Positions 7,683-16,408 are shown, counted from the stretch's first letter. The stretch is 64,000 nucleotides of DNA from Massilia sp. Root351 (GCF_001425045.1 NZ_LMDJ01000031.1:311768-375767), one strand, 5' to 3'. Notes: generated by a model not told the origin, from the sequence alone. Translations and numbers: made by a program.

Positions 7683-10223
7683 ATGCGATGCGCAATTCTT
7701 GGCTTTGTCGGCGGTGCCGCGTGCCTGCAGATGCAGGCGGCGCTGCCCGCGCATGCGCCGGTGGCGCTGGCGGGCGCCGTCGCCGGGGCGGTGGCGCTGG
7801 CGCTGGCGCTGCTGCCGTTGCCGCCGCCGCGCAGGCTGCCGGTGCGGGTGCATTGGCTGCGGCACGTGCTGGCCGCGCTGATGGGCGCTGCTGTCGGGTT
7901 CTGCTGGGCGGCGCTGCTGGCGCAGGCGGCGCTGGCGCCCGAACTGGCCAAGGCCGATGAGGGCCGGGACGTCACGCTGGTCGGCACCGTCGCCAACCTG
8001 CCCAACCGCTTCGAGGGCGGCGTGCGCTTCAATTTCGCGGTGGAGCAGGTGGAACGGCGCGCGATGCGGGTGCCGCCGCTGGTCGCGCTTTCCTGGTATG
8101 CGGGCTATCGCGGCGAAGTGCTGGCGATAGGCGACGTGCAGCCGGGCGAGCGCTGGCGGCTGACTGTGCGCTTGCAGCGCCCGCACGGCAATGCCAATCC
8201 GTACGGATTCGACTACGAATTGTGGCTGCTGGAGCAGGGCGTGCGCGCCACCGGCTACGTGCGGCAGGATGGCCGCAACCAGCGCCTGGCGCCGTTTGTC
8301 ATTGGCTTCACCAACATGGTGGAGCGCTGCCGCGCGGTGCTGCGGGCGCGCCTACAACGGGTGCTGGAGGGCAAGGAGTATGCGGGTGTGATCGTGGCGC
8401 TGGTGGTGGGGGACCAGCGCGGCATACCGCAGTCGGACTGGCAGGTGTTCAACCGTACCGGCATCAGCCATCTGATCAGCATCTCCGGCCTGCACATCAC
8501 CATGATCGCCGGCCTGGTGGCGCTAGCTGCGTCGGCGCTGTGGCGGCGCTCCTTTTTTACGCGCGCGCAACTGCCGCTGCTGTTGCCGGCGCAGAAGGTG
8601 GCGGCGCTGGCGGGCATGATGGCGGCGCTGGCCTATGTACTGCTGGCGGGCTTCGGCGTGCCGGCTCAGCGCACGCTGTACATGCTGGCGGTGATCGCTG
8701 TGGCCCTGTGGAGCGACCGGCTCACCAGCGTTACGCACGTGCTTTGCCTGGCGGCCGGCGTGGTGGTGCTGCTCGATCCCTGGGCGGTGATGTGGCCGGG
8801 ATTCTGGCTCTCGTTCGGCGCCGTTGCCGCCATCCTGTACGCCACCGTGGGACGCACCGAAACGCATCACCTCAGCGGCGACATGGTGGCGCTGGGCGTG
8901 GGCGCGGCGATTGCTGGCGCAGCCGGCAGCGGCACGCGGCCGCACGGAGCGGCGCCAGCGCAGCAGCACCGCCCGCCGCGCCGCCAGCCATTGACGCGCC
9001 GCCAGCGCTGGATGGCGGACCTGAAGTTGGCCGCGCGCGTGCAGTACGCCGTCACGGTCGGGCTGGTGCCGTTGACCATGCTGCTGTTCGCGCAGGTCTC
9101 GGTGGTCAGTCCGCTGGCGAACGCGGTCGCCATTCCCGTGGTCAGCCTGCTGGTGACGCCGTTGGCGCTGGCGGGCGCCGTGCTGCCCGAGCCGCTGGCG
9201 GCGCCGCTGCTGCACCTGGCGCACGCGATGGTCTGGCTGCTGGCGCAGGCGCTGCAGTGGCTGAGCGCGAGCCGCATCGCCGTCTGGACCGCGCCGGTGC
9301 CGCCACCCTGGGTATTTTGCTGGGCCTTGTTCGGCACCGCGTGGATGCTGGCGCCGCGCGGCTGGCCGGTGCGCTGGCTGGGCCTGGTGACGTGGGTGCC
9401 GCTGCTGGCTGCCGTGCCCAGCCATCCGCCCGAGGGAGAATTCAGGGTGGTGGCGTTCGACGTGGGGCAGGGCATGGCGCTGCTGGTGGAGACTGCCGGC
9501 CATCGGCTGCTGTACGACACCGGTCCTGCCTACACGCCCGAGTCCAACGGGGGCAACCGCGTGATCGCGCCTTACCTGCGGGCACGCGGCATCACCGCGC
9601 TGGACGCGCTGGTGGTCAGCCATGCCGACGCCGATCACGCGGGCGGGGCGCTGGCCGTGATGGAGGCCGTGCGCGCGGCCTGGACACTGAGCTCGCTGCC
9701 CGCCGGCCATCCGGTCGTGCGCGCCGCACCGCTGCACACGCGCTGCCAGGCCGGCCAGGCATGGACCTGGGACGGCGTGCTGTTCGAAGTACTGCACCCG
9801 GCCGCCGCCAGCTACGGCGATGCCGCGCTGAAGAACAACGGCCGCAGCTGCGTGTTGAGGATCAGTGCCGCCGGCAGCGCGATGCTGCTGGCGGGCGATA
9901 TCGAGGCGGCGCAGGAGGCCGAACTGCTAGGCCGCGCCCCTGGCCGGCTGGCTGCGGACGTGCTGCTGGCGCCGCATCACGGCAGCGGCACTTCCTCCAC
10001 GCCCGCGTTCCTGGCGGCAGTGCGGCCCGGTTACGCGATATTCCAGGTTGGCTACCGCAACCGTTATCACCACCCGCAAGCCCAGGTCTACCGGCGTTAC
10101 GGCAGCCTGGCAGCGCACCGCCTGCGCACCGATGAATCCGGCGCCATCACTCTGGTGTTCGGCGGCCGGCTCGGCGTGGAGCGCTACCGCGCTGCTTATC
10201 CCCGTTATTGGCGGCAACCATGA
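7683..10223 (+). CDS. comEC: DNA internalization protein ComEC/Rec2
   Basis: An inner-membrane channel for single-stranded DNA uptake in natural transformation, 846 residues from the ATG at 7683 (a TTG five codons upstream is possible). Order: N-terminal hydrophobic segments, an OB-like soluble domain (about 85-180), the Competence domain with several membrane segments (FNRTGISHLISISGLH starts it near 260), and a C-terminal metallo-beta-lactamase domain with VVSHADADHAGG near 650 and the APHHGSGTSS motif near 765. Length and architecture match complete ComEC. It is separated from tatD by the opposite-strand stress operon. Confidence 0.95.
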   Translation: MRCAILGFVGGAACLQMQAALPAHAPVALAGAVAGAVALALALLPLPPPRRLPVRVHWLRHVLAALMGAAVGFCWAALLAQAALAPELAKADEGRDVTLVGTVANLPNRFEGGVRFNFAVEQVERRAMRVPPLVALSWYAGYRGEVLAIGDVQPGERWRLTVRLQRPHGNANPYGFDYELWLLEQGVRATGYVRQDGRNQRLAPFVIGFTNMVERCRAVLRARLQRVLEGKEYAGVIVALVVGDQRGIPQSDWQVFNRTGISHLISISGLHITMIAGLVALAASALWRRSFFTRAQLPLLLPAQKVAALAGMMAALAYVLLAGFGVPAQRTLYMLAVIAVALWSDRLTSVTHVLCLAAGVVVLLDPWAVMWPGFWLSFGAVAAILYATVGRTETHHLSGDMVALGVGAAIAGAAGSGTRPHGAAPAQQHRPPRRQPLTRRQRWMADLKLAARVQYAVTVGLVPLTMLLFAQVSVVSPLANAVAIPVVSLLVTPLALAGAVLPEPLAAPLLHLAHAMVWLLAQALQWLSASRIAVWTAPVPPPWVFCWALFGTAWMLAPRGWPVRWLGLVTWVPLLAAVPSHPPEGEFRVVAFDVGQGMALLVETAGHRLLYDTGPAYTPESNGGNRVIAPYLRARGITALDALVVSHADADHAGGALAVMEAVRAAWTLSSLPAGHPVVRAAPLHTRCQAGQAWTWDGVLFEVLHPAAASYGDAALKNNGRSCVLRISAAGSAMLLAGDIEAAQEAELLGRAPGRLAADVLLAPHHGSGTSSTPAFLAAVRPGYAIFQVGYRNRYHHPQAQVYRRYGSLAAHRLRTDESGAITLVFGGRLGVERYRAAYPRYWRQP

Positions 10224-10453
10224 CCGCCCAGGTCTAGATTGAATATCCGAGACGGCAGCGTATTTTTATCAGTGCAGTTGGTAAGGCGGAATAATTAAAA
10301 TAATTAATATTAATTCTCACCGAATCTCACTAATGGATATAATATTTGTTTCCCGATGGAATTCAATATGTTTCAATTGAACTGCATGTCGAAGATGCTT
10401 CCATATTGATAGTAATCGTCCCGTAAACTATTACTTGCCATGGAGGAGCTAAC
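10224..10453. other. AT-rich intergenic region upstream of the FeeM cluster
   Basis: Between comEC and the small leader ORF lies markedly AT-rich sequence, with runs such as AATAATTAAAATAATTAAT, in sharp contrast with the coding DNA around it. A TATAAT is present at 10338-10343 without a convincing -35 hexamer. AGTAAT (near 10410) and ATTACT (near 10430) form a short inverted repeat. No -24/-12 sigma-54 element was found. It probably holds the promoter of the downstream operon. Confidence 0.5.
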
Positions 10454-10522
10454 ATGCCAAGATATTTCCGGACCTCCCTATGTGGCGTGATTTTTTATTC
10501 TGGAAATCGACATGAACGGTGA
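10454..10522 (+). CDS. Possible 22-residue leader peptide overlapping the FeeM-like gene
   Basis: A short reading frame starts at ATG 10454, preceded at ideal spacing by a strong ribosome-binding site (TGGAGGAGCT, 10441-10450), and ends at TGA 10520-10522, inside the start of the next gene (ATG 10512). The peptide begins MPRYFRTSLCGVIF. The downstream start has no good Shine-Dalgarno of its own, so translation of this peptide could re-initiate or couple into the FeeM-like gene. There is no homology evidence. Confidence 0.4.
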   Translation: MPRYFRTSLCGVIFYSGNRHER

Positions 10523-11246
10523 GCTAGAGGCGGGGCTGGAAAACCTGCTCGATTCAAATGTGGCTGAAGACGGCGCTCAGTCCGGCATAGAGGACATCGT
10601 AACCGACGAGGAATCGTTCGGCATACGGCTGGTGGATACGCCGGAGGGCCGCAACAAGGCCAGCATGCTGATCCACAAAATGTACGCCTGGCGCGGCTTG
10701 GCCGGGTCCCACGCATTGACGCCGGACCCCAACCGCGTCACCCTGATGGCGCACCGGCGCGGCGACGCGGTCGGCACCTTGACGCTGGGCCTGGATTCGC
10801 CGTCCGGCCTGCTGGCCGACCAGCTATTCAAGGACGAGATCGACGCATTCCGCGCGCGCGGCGCCCGGGTTTGCGAAATCACCAAGCTGGCCTTCGACAT
10901 GGGGGGCACGTCCAAGAGTTATCTGGCGGCCCTGTTCAACCTGTCGGTCATCTTTGCGCGCGACATCCATGCCTGCGACTACATATTCATCGAGATCAGC
11001 CCGCGCCACCGTGGTTTCTTCAACCATATGCTTGGCTTTGAGCAACTGGGTGAGGAAAAGGTCAACCCGCGCGTCAATGTGCGCGGCATCCTGATGCACG
11101 TGGCGCTCGACTATATGACCGAGCAGACCCGCCTGTATGGCGGCAAGGGTGCGGCGGCGGTCGGCGTGCGCTCCTTCTTCCCCTTGTTCTATTCGCCACG
11201 CGAGGAGCAGGGCATAGTCAACCGGCTCAGGCAACGGAACGGATGA
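10512..11246 (+). CDS. FeeM-like N-acyl amino acid synthase (GNAT fold)
   Basis: A 244-residue protein with the look of the FeeM/autoinducer-synthase-like acyltransferases: after a 35-residue acidic N-terminus, a GNAT-like core with RLVDTPEGRNKASMLIHKMYAWRG, VTLMAHRRGDAVGTLTLG, CEITKLAFD and the FIEISPRHRGFFNHMLGFE segment. The prototype FeeM joins fatty acyl chains from acyl-ACP to amino acids. In PEP-CTERM organisms such genes are common. The stop overlaps the next start (ATGA at 11243), so it is coupled to the ThiF-like gene. The acyl and amine substrates cannot be read from the sequence. Confidence 0.75.
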   Translation: MNGELEAGLENLLDSNVAEDGAQSGIEDIVTDEESFGIRLVDTPEGRNKASMLIHKMYAWRGLAGSHALTPDPNRVTLMAHRRGDAVGTLTLGLDSPSGLLADQLFKDEIDAFRARGARVCEITKLAFDMGGTSKSYLAALFNLSVIFARDIHACDYIFIEISPRHRGFFNHMLGFEQLGEEKVNPRVNVRGILMHVALDYMTEQTRLYGGKGAAAVGVRSFFPLFYSPREEQGIVNRLRQRNG

Positions 11247-12142
11247 CCATGGCGGACACCTCAGGCGGCAATGCCGAATTTGTGTACGAGCAAGCCTTTT
11301 CGCGGAATATCGGTTGGGTTACAGCAGCCGAGCAGGCCGCCCTGCGCGGCAAGCGGGTGGCCATTGCGGGGGCGGGGGGCGTTGGCGGCTGGCATTTGCT
11401 GGCGCTGGCGCGGCTGGGTATCGGCGCCGTCCATATTGCCGATTTCGACCGCTTCGATATCGTCAATTTCAACCGCCAGGCAGGCGCCTTTGTCTCCACA
11501 CTGGGCTTGCCCAAGGTGGATGTGGCGGCCCGCATGGCGCGCGACATCAATCCCGGGATGGCGGTGCGGGTGTTCCCGCAGGGCGTGAATGCCGGCAACC
11601 TGGGCGACTTCCTTGACGGCGTGGACCTGTACGTGGATGGCCTGGATTTTTTCGCCTTCGACGCGCGCGCAGCCACCTACGCCGAGTGCGCCCGGCTTGG
11701 CATCCCCGCCACCATGGCAGCGCCGCTGGGCATGGGAGTGGCCAGCCTGAATTTCATGCCAGGCAAAATGACTTTCGAAGAATATTTCAGGTGGGGCAAT
11801 TTGCCGGACCCGGAAAAAGCCCTGCGTTTCCTGATCGGCCTGGCGCCGGCAGGGCTGCACCGGCCTTACCTGGTCGAGCCGGCGGCAGTCAATCTTCCCG
11901 AACGGCGCGGCCCGTCGACGGTCATGGCTTGCCAGCTGTGCGCCGGCGTGGCGGTGACGCAGGCGCTGAAGATCCTGCTCAAACGCGGCAGGGTGCTCGC
12001 CGTGCCGCACGCCACCCAGTACGACGCCTTCCGCGACAAGTTGGTGCGCACCTGGCGGCCGGGCGGCAACCGCAATCCACTGCAATGGCTGGCGATCCGC
12101 ATCGGCCGTTATTTTTACAGCAAAAGCCTGCGCCAGCCATGA
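11243..12142 (+). CDS. ThiF/MoeB/E1-like adenylyltransferase
   Basis: A 299-residue ThiF-family enzyme. The nucleotide-binding GAGGVGG is at residues 43-49, followed by the acidic DFDRFDIVNFNRQ segment that in E1-like enzymes positions ATP and the substrate C-terminus, and later a CQLC pair near 230 in place of the usual two zinc CxxC pairs. Family members adenylate a carboxyl terminus or other carboxylate. It lies between an N-acyl amino acid synthase and a nitroreductase, overlapping each by the ATGA arrangement. An N-acyl amino acid carboxylate is a plausible substrate, but this is inference from position. Confidence 0.8.
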   Translation: MTMADTSGGNAEFVYEQAFSRNIGWVTAAEQAALRGKRVAIAGAGGVGGWHLLALARLGIGAVHIADFDRFDIVNFNRQAGAFVSTLGLPKVDVAARMARDINPGMAVRVFPQGVNAGNLGDFLDGVDLYVDGLDFFAFDARAATYAECARLGIPATMAAPLGMGVASLNFMPGKMTFEEYFRWGNLPDPEKALRFLIGLAPAGLHRPYLVEPAAVNLPERRGPSTVMACQLCAGVAVTQALKILLKRGRVLAVPHATQYDAFRDKLVRTWRPGGNRNPLQWLAIRIGRYFYSKSLRQP

Positions 12143-13212
12143 CACAGAACGCCACCGTAATGCAGATCCTGGACTTGGCACGCTGGGCGCCCAGCGGCGA
12201 CAACGTGCAGTCGCACCGCTTTGAAGTTGCCGGGCCGCACCATGTGGTGATCCATGCGCGCGATACGCGCGCCGACTGCGTCTACGACCTGGATGGCCAC
12301 GCCAGCCAGATCGCCCTCGGCGCCTTGCTCGAAACAATGGCGATCGCGGCCACGGCGCACGGCTGGGCTGCCAGCGCTGTCCGCCGCGTCCGCGCGCCCG
12401 AGTTGGACGAGGAGCTGATATTCGACGTCCATTTCAACCCGTTGGCAGGCCTGCCGCCCCATCCGATGCTGCCTTTCATCGTGACCCGCGCCGTGCAGCG
12501 CCGGCCGATGAGCACCCGCCCGCTGGGCGCTGCGGACAAAGCGACACTGGAAGAAGCCGCAGGTCCGGATTACGCAGTGCACTGGCTGGAAAGCCGCGAG
12601 GAAAAGTGGCGCGCGGCACGCCTGATGTACCGGAACGCCCGCCTGCGGCTGACCATGCCGGAGGCCTACGAAGTGCACAGGCGCATCATCCACTGGGGGG
12701 TGTCGCATAGTCCGGACCGGGTGCCGGACCAGGCGCTGGGTGCGGACGCGGCCACCCTGCGGCTGATGAAATGGGCCATGACAAGCTGGTCGCGTTTATC
12801 CAAGGTCAATGCCATGCTGGGAACCTGGGCGCCGCGGCTGCAGATGGACTTGCTGCCCGGGGTGCTGTGCGCAGCCCATTTCGTACTCCAGGCGCGCCGC
12901 GCGCCCGCCAGCGTGGACGACTTCGTCGATGCAGGCAGGGCGGTGCAACGCTTCTGGCTGCGCCTGACGTCGCTGGGCCTGTACATGCAGCCCGAAATGA
13001 CACCGCTGATCTTCGCCCGTTACATCGACGAAGGGCGCCGGTTCAGCAAGCTGGACGCATTGCAGGCGCAAGCTGCCGAGTTGAAGGCCGAGACCGAGGC
13101 CATGACCTGCGGCGCCGGGCGCCACCCGGTTTACATGGGGCGCCTTGGCTTCGGGCCGGCGCCGGTGTCGCGCGCTGAACGCAAGCCCTTGTCGGAGTTA
13201 ATGCTGCCCTAG
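12139..13212 (+). CDS. Nitroreductase-family protein, MoeY-like
   Basis: A 357-residue flavin-fold protein starting at the ATG that overlaps the ThiF stop. The opening MQILDLARWAPSGDNVQSHRFEV is typical of the nitroreductase superfamily, in which the A-P-S-x-x-N-x-Q segment contacts FMN. The protein is about 150 residues longer than simple nitroreductases. Mycobacterial MoeY (Rv1355c) is, as I recall, one polypeptide containing a ThiF domain followed by this type of domain; here the two are separate adjacent genes. A redox step on the product of the ThiF-like enzyme is the simplest reading. Confidence 0.75.
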   Translation: MTQNATVMQILDLARWAPSGDNVQSHRFEVAGPHHVVIHARDTRADCVYDLDGHASQIALGALLETMAIAATAHGWAASAVRRVRAPELDEELIFDVHFNPLAGLPPHPMLPFIVTRAVQRRPMSTRPLGAADKATLEEAAGPDYAVHWLESREEKWRAARLMYRNARLRLTMPEAYEVHRRIIHWGVSHSPDRVPDQALGADAATLRLMKWAMTSWSRLSKVNAMLGTWAPRLQMDLLPGVLCAAHFVLQARRAPASVDDFVDAGRAVQRFWLRLTSLGLYMQPEMTPLIFARYIDEGRRFSKLDALQAQAAELKAETEAMTCGAGRHPVYMGRLGFGPAPVSRAERKPLSELMLP

Positions 13213-13564
13213 TTCCGCCGCTCCCGTTTTAATCTCCCTGTGACAATTCGCGTATTTATTCCAGGTGTTTATTCTCGCCTGTAGATCCTGCGTGGCCGCT
13301 GCATGGGGAAATAATAAAAAATTCTATCGAATTGTTTCAAGTTTCCAATACGTAATAATAATTATTAAAATGAAGCGGGTGTCGGAAATTCTTACATATA
13401 ATATTTTAAAACAACCGTTAACTTTTTGAAGTTACAATTAAGTCGCTGTTTTATAACATTATTAAAATCCAGGCATGGTCTTTGCTGAGTTGTTGCGTGG
13501 CCACTTTGTAAACAAGGTCATATTTTATTTTTTAACAGTTCTAGCGTCCCTCTCTGGAGATGAA
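13213..13564. other. AT-rich intergenic region before the PEP-CTERM gene
   Basis: About 350 bases without a credible gene. AT-rich stretches occur at 13310-13460, including a TATAAT at 13397-13402. The important element is the sigma-54 promoter at 13471-13486, listed separately. No intrinsic terminator with a T-run is seen after the nitroreductase stop. Confidence 0.5.
13471..13486 (+). promoter_or_regulatory. Sigma-54 (-24/-12) promoter of the PEP-CTERM gene
   Basis: AGGCATGGTCTTTGCT matches the consensus TGGCACGNNNNTTGCW at all but two of the twelve fixed positions, with exact GG-to-GC spacing. It lies 78 bases upstream of the PEP-CTERM start codon. Control of PEP-CTERM genes by RpoN with the PrsK/PrsR two-component system is described for floc-forming betaproteobacteria (Zoogloea), so the site makes biological sense. 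Confidence 0.7.
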
Positions 13565-14419
13565 ATGAAAAAACCATATGCAACACTGCGGCGCGGCACC
13601 GGCCGCGCACTGCTGGCGGCGGGCTTGCTCGCCGGCGCCGGCGCCGGCGCCGCTGTCATGCCGGTCTTTACGGTCTCGCCCAACCTGGGCGGCGTGCTGA
13701 GCAATAGCGGCCAGCCATTCCAGGCCTCTGCCATCAGCGGCTTCTCCTCCAACCGCATCGCCCACACGGGTGTGAACCACAATTACACCACCGACGGCTA
13801 TGCCATTTTCACCGGCTTCTCCCTGAACAGCCTGCCGGTGTCCGGCACCGTGAGCCGGGTTAACTTCGACTATGGCCTGTATGCCGTGTTCCACCAGGAC
13901 CTCAGCTGCAGCGGCGACCTGTCGCCCGGCGTGAACTGCGTGACGACCGGCATGACCTTCAGCCTGTACGCCGATCCGGGCAACGACAACACCTACAATC
14001 CCGCCACCGTCGCGGCCAACGCGTCGGTGAATACCCAGAACTCGGCCGATATCCTGCTGGCTTCGTCCAACCAGCTGATTTCCGGCATCGGCGGGCTCGA
14101 CCCGCTGGGCGGCGCTTACCAGAACCTGAACATCGGCTGGACCCTGACGGCGGCCGGCGCAAGCTATTTCACGTCGCCCGATCCCTTCTACAACGCTGCG
14201 TTCACGGCGTTCAACAATACTTCGCAAGGGCTGAGCTGCGACACCGCCAACTGCATCGGCGCCAAGGTGGTGGCGATCGATTCCGAGGCCGGTATCCTGG
14301 ACTTTAACGCCGCAGCCGTTCCCGAACCCGGCGTGCTGGCCCTGACCGGCATCGGCCTGCTGGGCATGGGCATATTGCGCCGCAAATCGCCAACGGCGCG
14401 CTCTGCGCGGCTGGCTTGA
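13565..14419 (+). CDS. PEP-CTERM sorting domain-containing exported protein
   Basis: A 284-residue secreted protein. The start at 13565 (MKKPYATLRRG) has GGAGA 4 bases upstream and gives an N-terminal signal peptide with the hydrophobic LLAAGLLAGAGAGAAV. The mature part is rich in Asn, Thr, Ser and Gly. At the C-terminus are VPEP, a hydrophobic helix (LALTGIGLLGMGIL) and the basic RRK cluster: the exosortase recognition signal. Family members are cleaved and attached to or released at the surface together with exopolysaccharide. Transcribed alone from the sigma-54 promoter. No exosortase gene is in this window. Confidence 0.9.
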   Translation: MKKPYATLRRGTGRALLAAGLLAGAGAGAAVMPVFTVSPNLGGVLSNSGQPFQASAISGFSSNRIAHTGVNHNYTTDGYAIFTGFSLNSLPVSGTVSRVNFDYGLYAVFHQDLSCSGDLSPGVNCVTTGMTFSLYADPGNDNTYNPATVAANASVNTQNSADILLASSNQLISGIGGLDPLGGAYQNLNIGWTLTAAGASYFTSPDPFYNAAFTAFNNTSQGLSCDTANCIGAKVVAIDSEAGILDFNAAAVPEPGVLALTGIGLLGMGILRRKSPTARSARLA

Positions 14420-14439
14420 GCAAAGCTGGTTAAGTGGTG

Positions 14440-14480
14440 CATGCAGGATCGGCGGCTGGGCCCAGCCGCTTTCCTGCATG
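14440..14480. terminator. Strong hairpin after the PEP-CTERM gene
   Basis: CATGCAGGA (14440-14448) pairs with TCCTGCATG (14472-14480), and inside it GCGGCTGGG (14452-14460) pairs perfectly with CCCAGCCGC (14461-14469). The stem is long and stable but lacks a following T-run, so it may act as a transcript 3'-end stabiliser or a factor-dependent terminator. Confidence 0.5.
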
Positions 14481-14576
14481 GCGCAGATGGCCGGGCTCTG
14501 CTGGCTTTCGCGAAAATCTGTTGAGATTGCGGCAACCGCCCGCAACTGGTGAACCCGACAACTCGCAGGCCCTCGC

Positions 14577-14741
14577 ATGATTTTCCCACGCCACCCCAAG
14601 CCCGTCACCCCGTCCAAGGCGGTCGCCACGCAAGTGGTACAGCAGCAGCAGGACGGCAAAGCAATGGACAAGCATGTGCTGATTGTTCCCGTATCCCAGC
14701 CCGTGCCACCGCCGTCCCCGCCGGCCGAAGCTGAAAATTAG
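14577..14741 (+). CDS. Small hypothetical protein, 54 residues
   Basis: A short frame from ATG 14577 to TAG 14741 encodes a soluble peptide with a basic start (MIFPRHPKP), a VVQQQQDGKAM middle and a proline-rich C-terminus (PVPPPSPPAEAEN). Codon choice is ordinary for this genome. The ribosome-binding site is weak (GCAGG), there is no signal peptide, and I know no family. It could be real or chance. Confidence 0.4.
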   Translation: MIFPRHPKPVTPSKAVATQVVQQQQDGKAMDKHVLIVPVSQPVPPPSPPAEAEN

Positions 14742-14804
14742 AGCAAGCGTTCTATTTTTTGGCCGCCGCTCTCCTTACAATGAGCCTAAGGAGACATTAC
14801 AAAA

Positions 14805-15641
14805 ATGAACAAACCCAAGTTGCACTTTTCGCACGCCAACAGCTATCCGGCAGGCACCTACCGCCGCCTGTTCGAGCTGCTGGGCCAGCACTACGATATT
14901 TCGGCGCTGGACATGCACGCGCACAATCCGGCCTATCCGGTGGAAACCGGATGGCCGCACCTGGTGCGGGAGCTGGTCGATGAGCTGGAAAGCCGCCACG
15001 CCGAGCCGGTGGTCCTGCTGGGACATTCGCTGGGCGGCATGCTGAGCGTCATGGTGGCGGCCATGCGGCCGGACCTGGTGCGCTGCGTGGTGATGCTGGA
15101 TTCGCCCGTGGTGGCCGGCTGGCGCGCCATGCTGCTGCGCGTGACGCGCAACTGGGCGCTGGCCAACAAGTTTTCCCCGGCGCGCTTCTCGGAAAAGCGC
15201 CGCAACGTGTGGCCGGACGCCGCGTCCGCCTACCAGCACTTCGCCGGCAAGGACATGTTCGCAGCCTGGGCCCCCGGCGTGCTGGAGGACTACATTGCCG
15301 CCGGGCTGAAGCCGCACCCGGAGGGCGTGCAGCTGCGCTTTACGCGCGAGAATGAAACGGCGGTCTACCGCAGCCTGCCGCACCACATCGGCGCCCTGGT
15401 CAAGCCGGGCCTGGCGGTGCCGGCCGGTTTCATCGGTGGGGCCGAGTCCGTGGAAAACCGCCAGGCCGGCCTGGACGCCACCCGGCGCCTGGTGGGCGAT
15501 AATTTCCGCATCGTCCCCGGCGGCCACTTGTTCCCCATGGAAGCTCCCGAGCTCACCGCCAGGGTCACCCACGAAATGATCTCGCAACTGCTGGCGCAGC
15601 AGGGCGCACAGCGCCAGCGGCAGCCTCGGCGGCGGGCCTGA
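14805..15641 (+). CDS. Alpha/beta hydrolase
   Basis: A 278-residue cytosolic hydrolase. The nucleophile elbow GHSLGG places S75, and a histidine in PGGHLFPME near residue 246 suits the catalytic base. HSFANSYP-like residues at the N-terminus (FSHANSYPAGTY) form the oxyanion region usual for this lipase/esterase subgroup. A good ribosome-binding site (AAGGAG) precedes the start. The arginine/glutamine-rich tail is unusual but short. The substrate is unknown. Confidence 0.88.
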   Translation: MNKPKLHFSHANSYPAGTYRRLFELLGQHYDISALDMHAHNPAYPVETGWPHLVRELVDELESRHAEPVVLLGHSLGGMLSVMVAAMRPDLVRCVVMLDSPVVAGWRAMLLRVTRNWALANKFSPARFSEKRRNVWPDAASAYQHFAGKDMFAAWAPGVLEDYIAAGLKPHPEGVQLRFTRENETAVYRSLPHHIGALVKPGLAVPAGFIGGAESVENRQAGLDATRRLVGDNFRIVPGGHLFPMEAPELTARVTHEMISQLLAQQGAQRQRQPRRRA

Positions 15642-15746
15642 GCTTGTAAAATTGTTCTTGGAAGCAGGGCTTTCGCGTAAAATCCCGGGTGAAATGGCGC
15701 TGGCGCAAGCCGGAGCCTCCCTGCAATCTTGAGAAATGGTTTTGCG

Positions 15747-16313
15747 ATGGCAATTAAGAGCGATAAATGGATACGCCGCATGGCGGAGCAGCACAGCATG
15801 ATCGAACCCTTCGAGCCGGGCCAGGTGCGCGAGGAAAGCGGCCGCAAGGTGATCTCCTACGGCACCTCGTCGTATGGGTACGACATCCGCTGTGCGGACG
15901 AGTTCAAGATCTTCACCAACATCAACAGCACCATCGTCGATCCGAAGAACTTCGACTCCAACTCTTTCGTCGATATCAAGAGCGACGTGTGCATCATCCC
16001 GCCGAACTCCTTCGCGCTGGCCCGCACCATCGAATACTTCCGTATTCCGCGCAACGTGCTGACCGTGTGCCTCGGTAAATCCACCTATGCGCGCTGCGGC
16101 ATCATCGTCAACGTCACGCCGTTCGAGCCGGAATGGGAAGGCTATGTGACGCTGGAGTTCTCCAACACCACGCCGCTGCCGGCGAAGATCTACGCCGGCG
16201 AAGGCTGCGCCCAGGTGCTGTTCTTCGAGAGCGACGAAGTGTGCGAAACGTCGTACAAGGACCGCAACGGCAAATACCAGGGCCAGCACGGCGTTACCCT
16301 GCCGAAAGCCTGA
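15747..16313 (+). CDS. dcd: dCTP deaminase
   Basis: A 188-residue enzyme that deaminates dCTP to dUTP for thymidylate synthesis. The start at 15747 (MAIKSDKWIRRMAEQH) matches the family; a longer reading to 15729 does not. Recognisable blocks are SYGTSSYGYDIRCADEF, SFVDIKSDVCIIPPNSF, the catalytic-site CLGKSTYARCGI and VTPFEPEWEGYVTLE with the catalytic Glu. The length equals that of other betaproteobacterial Dcd proteins. Stands alone between an alpha/beta hydrolase and a SYLF lipoprotein gene. Confidence 0.96.
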   Translation: MAIKSDKWIRRMAEQHSMIEPFEPGQVREESGRKVISYGTSSYGYDIRCADEFKIFTNINSTIVDPKNFDSNSFVDIKSDVCIIPPNSFALARTIEYFRIPRNVLTVCLGKSTYARCGIIVNVTPFEPEWEGYVTLEFSNTTPLPAKIYAGEGCAQVLFFESDEVCETSYKDRNGKYQGQHGVTLPKA

Positions 16314-16408
16314 TTTTTCGCAAGCCTGCTTCGGAAGAGGGAGGTTCTGTCGGCCGGAAAGTGTCAGAATCACAAGGATACACTGACCCTGACGACTGGA
16401 GAGCTTCC

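Noticed and set aside
12139..13212. Reading the nitroreductase gene from 11686 as a 508-residue protein
   Set aside because: The extra N-terminus is a shadow of the ThiF-like gene; the ATG at 12139 overlaps the ThiF stop and starts the recognisable family sequence.
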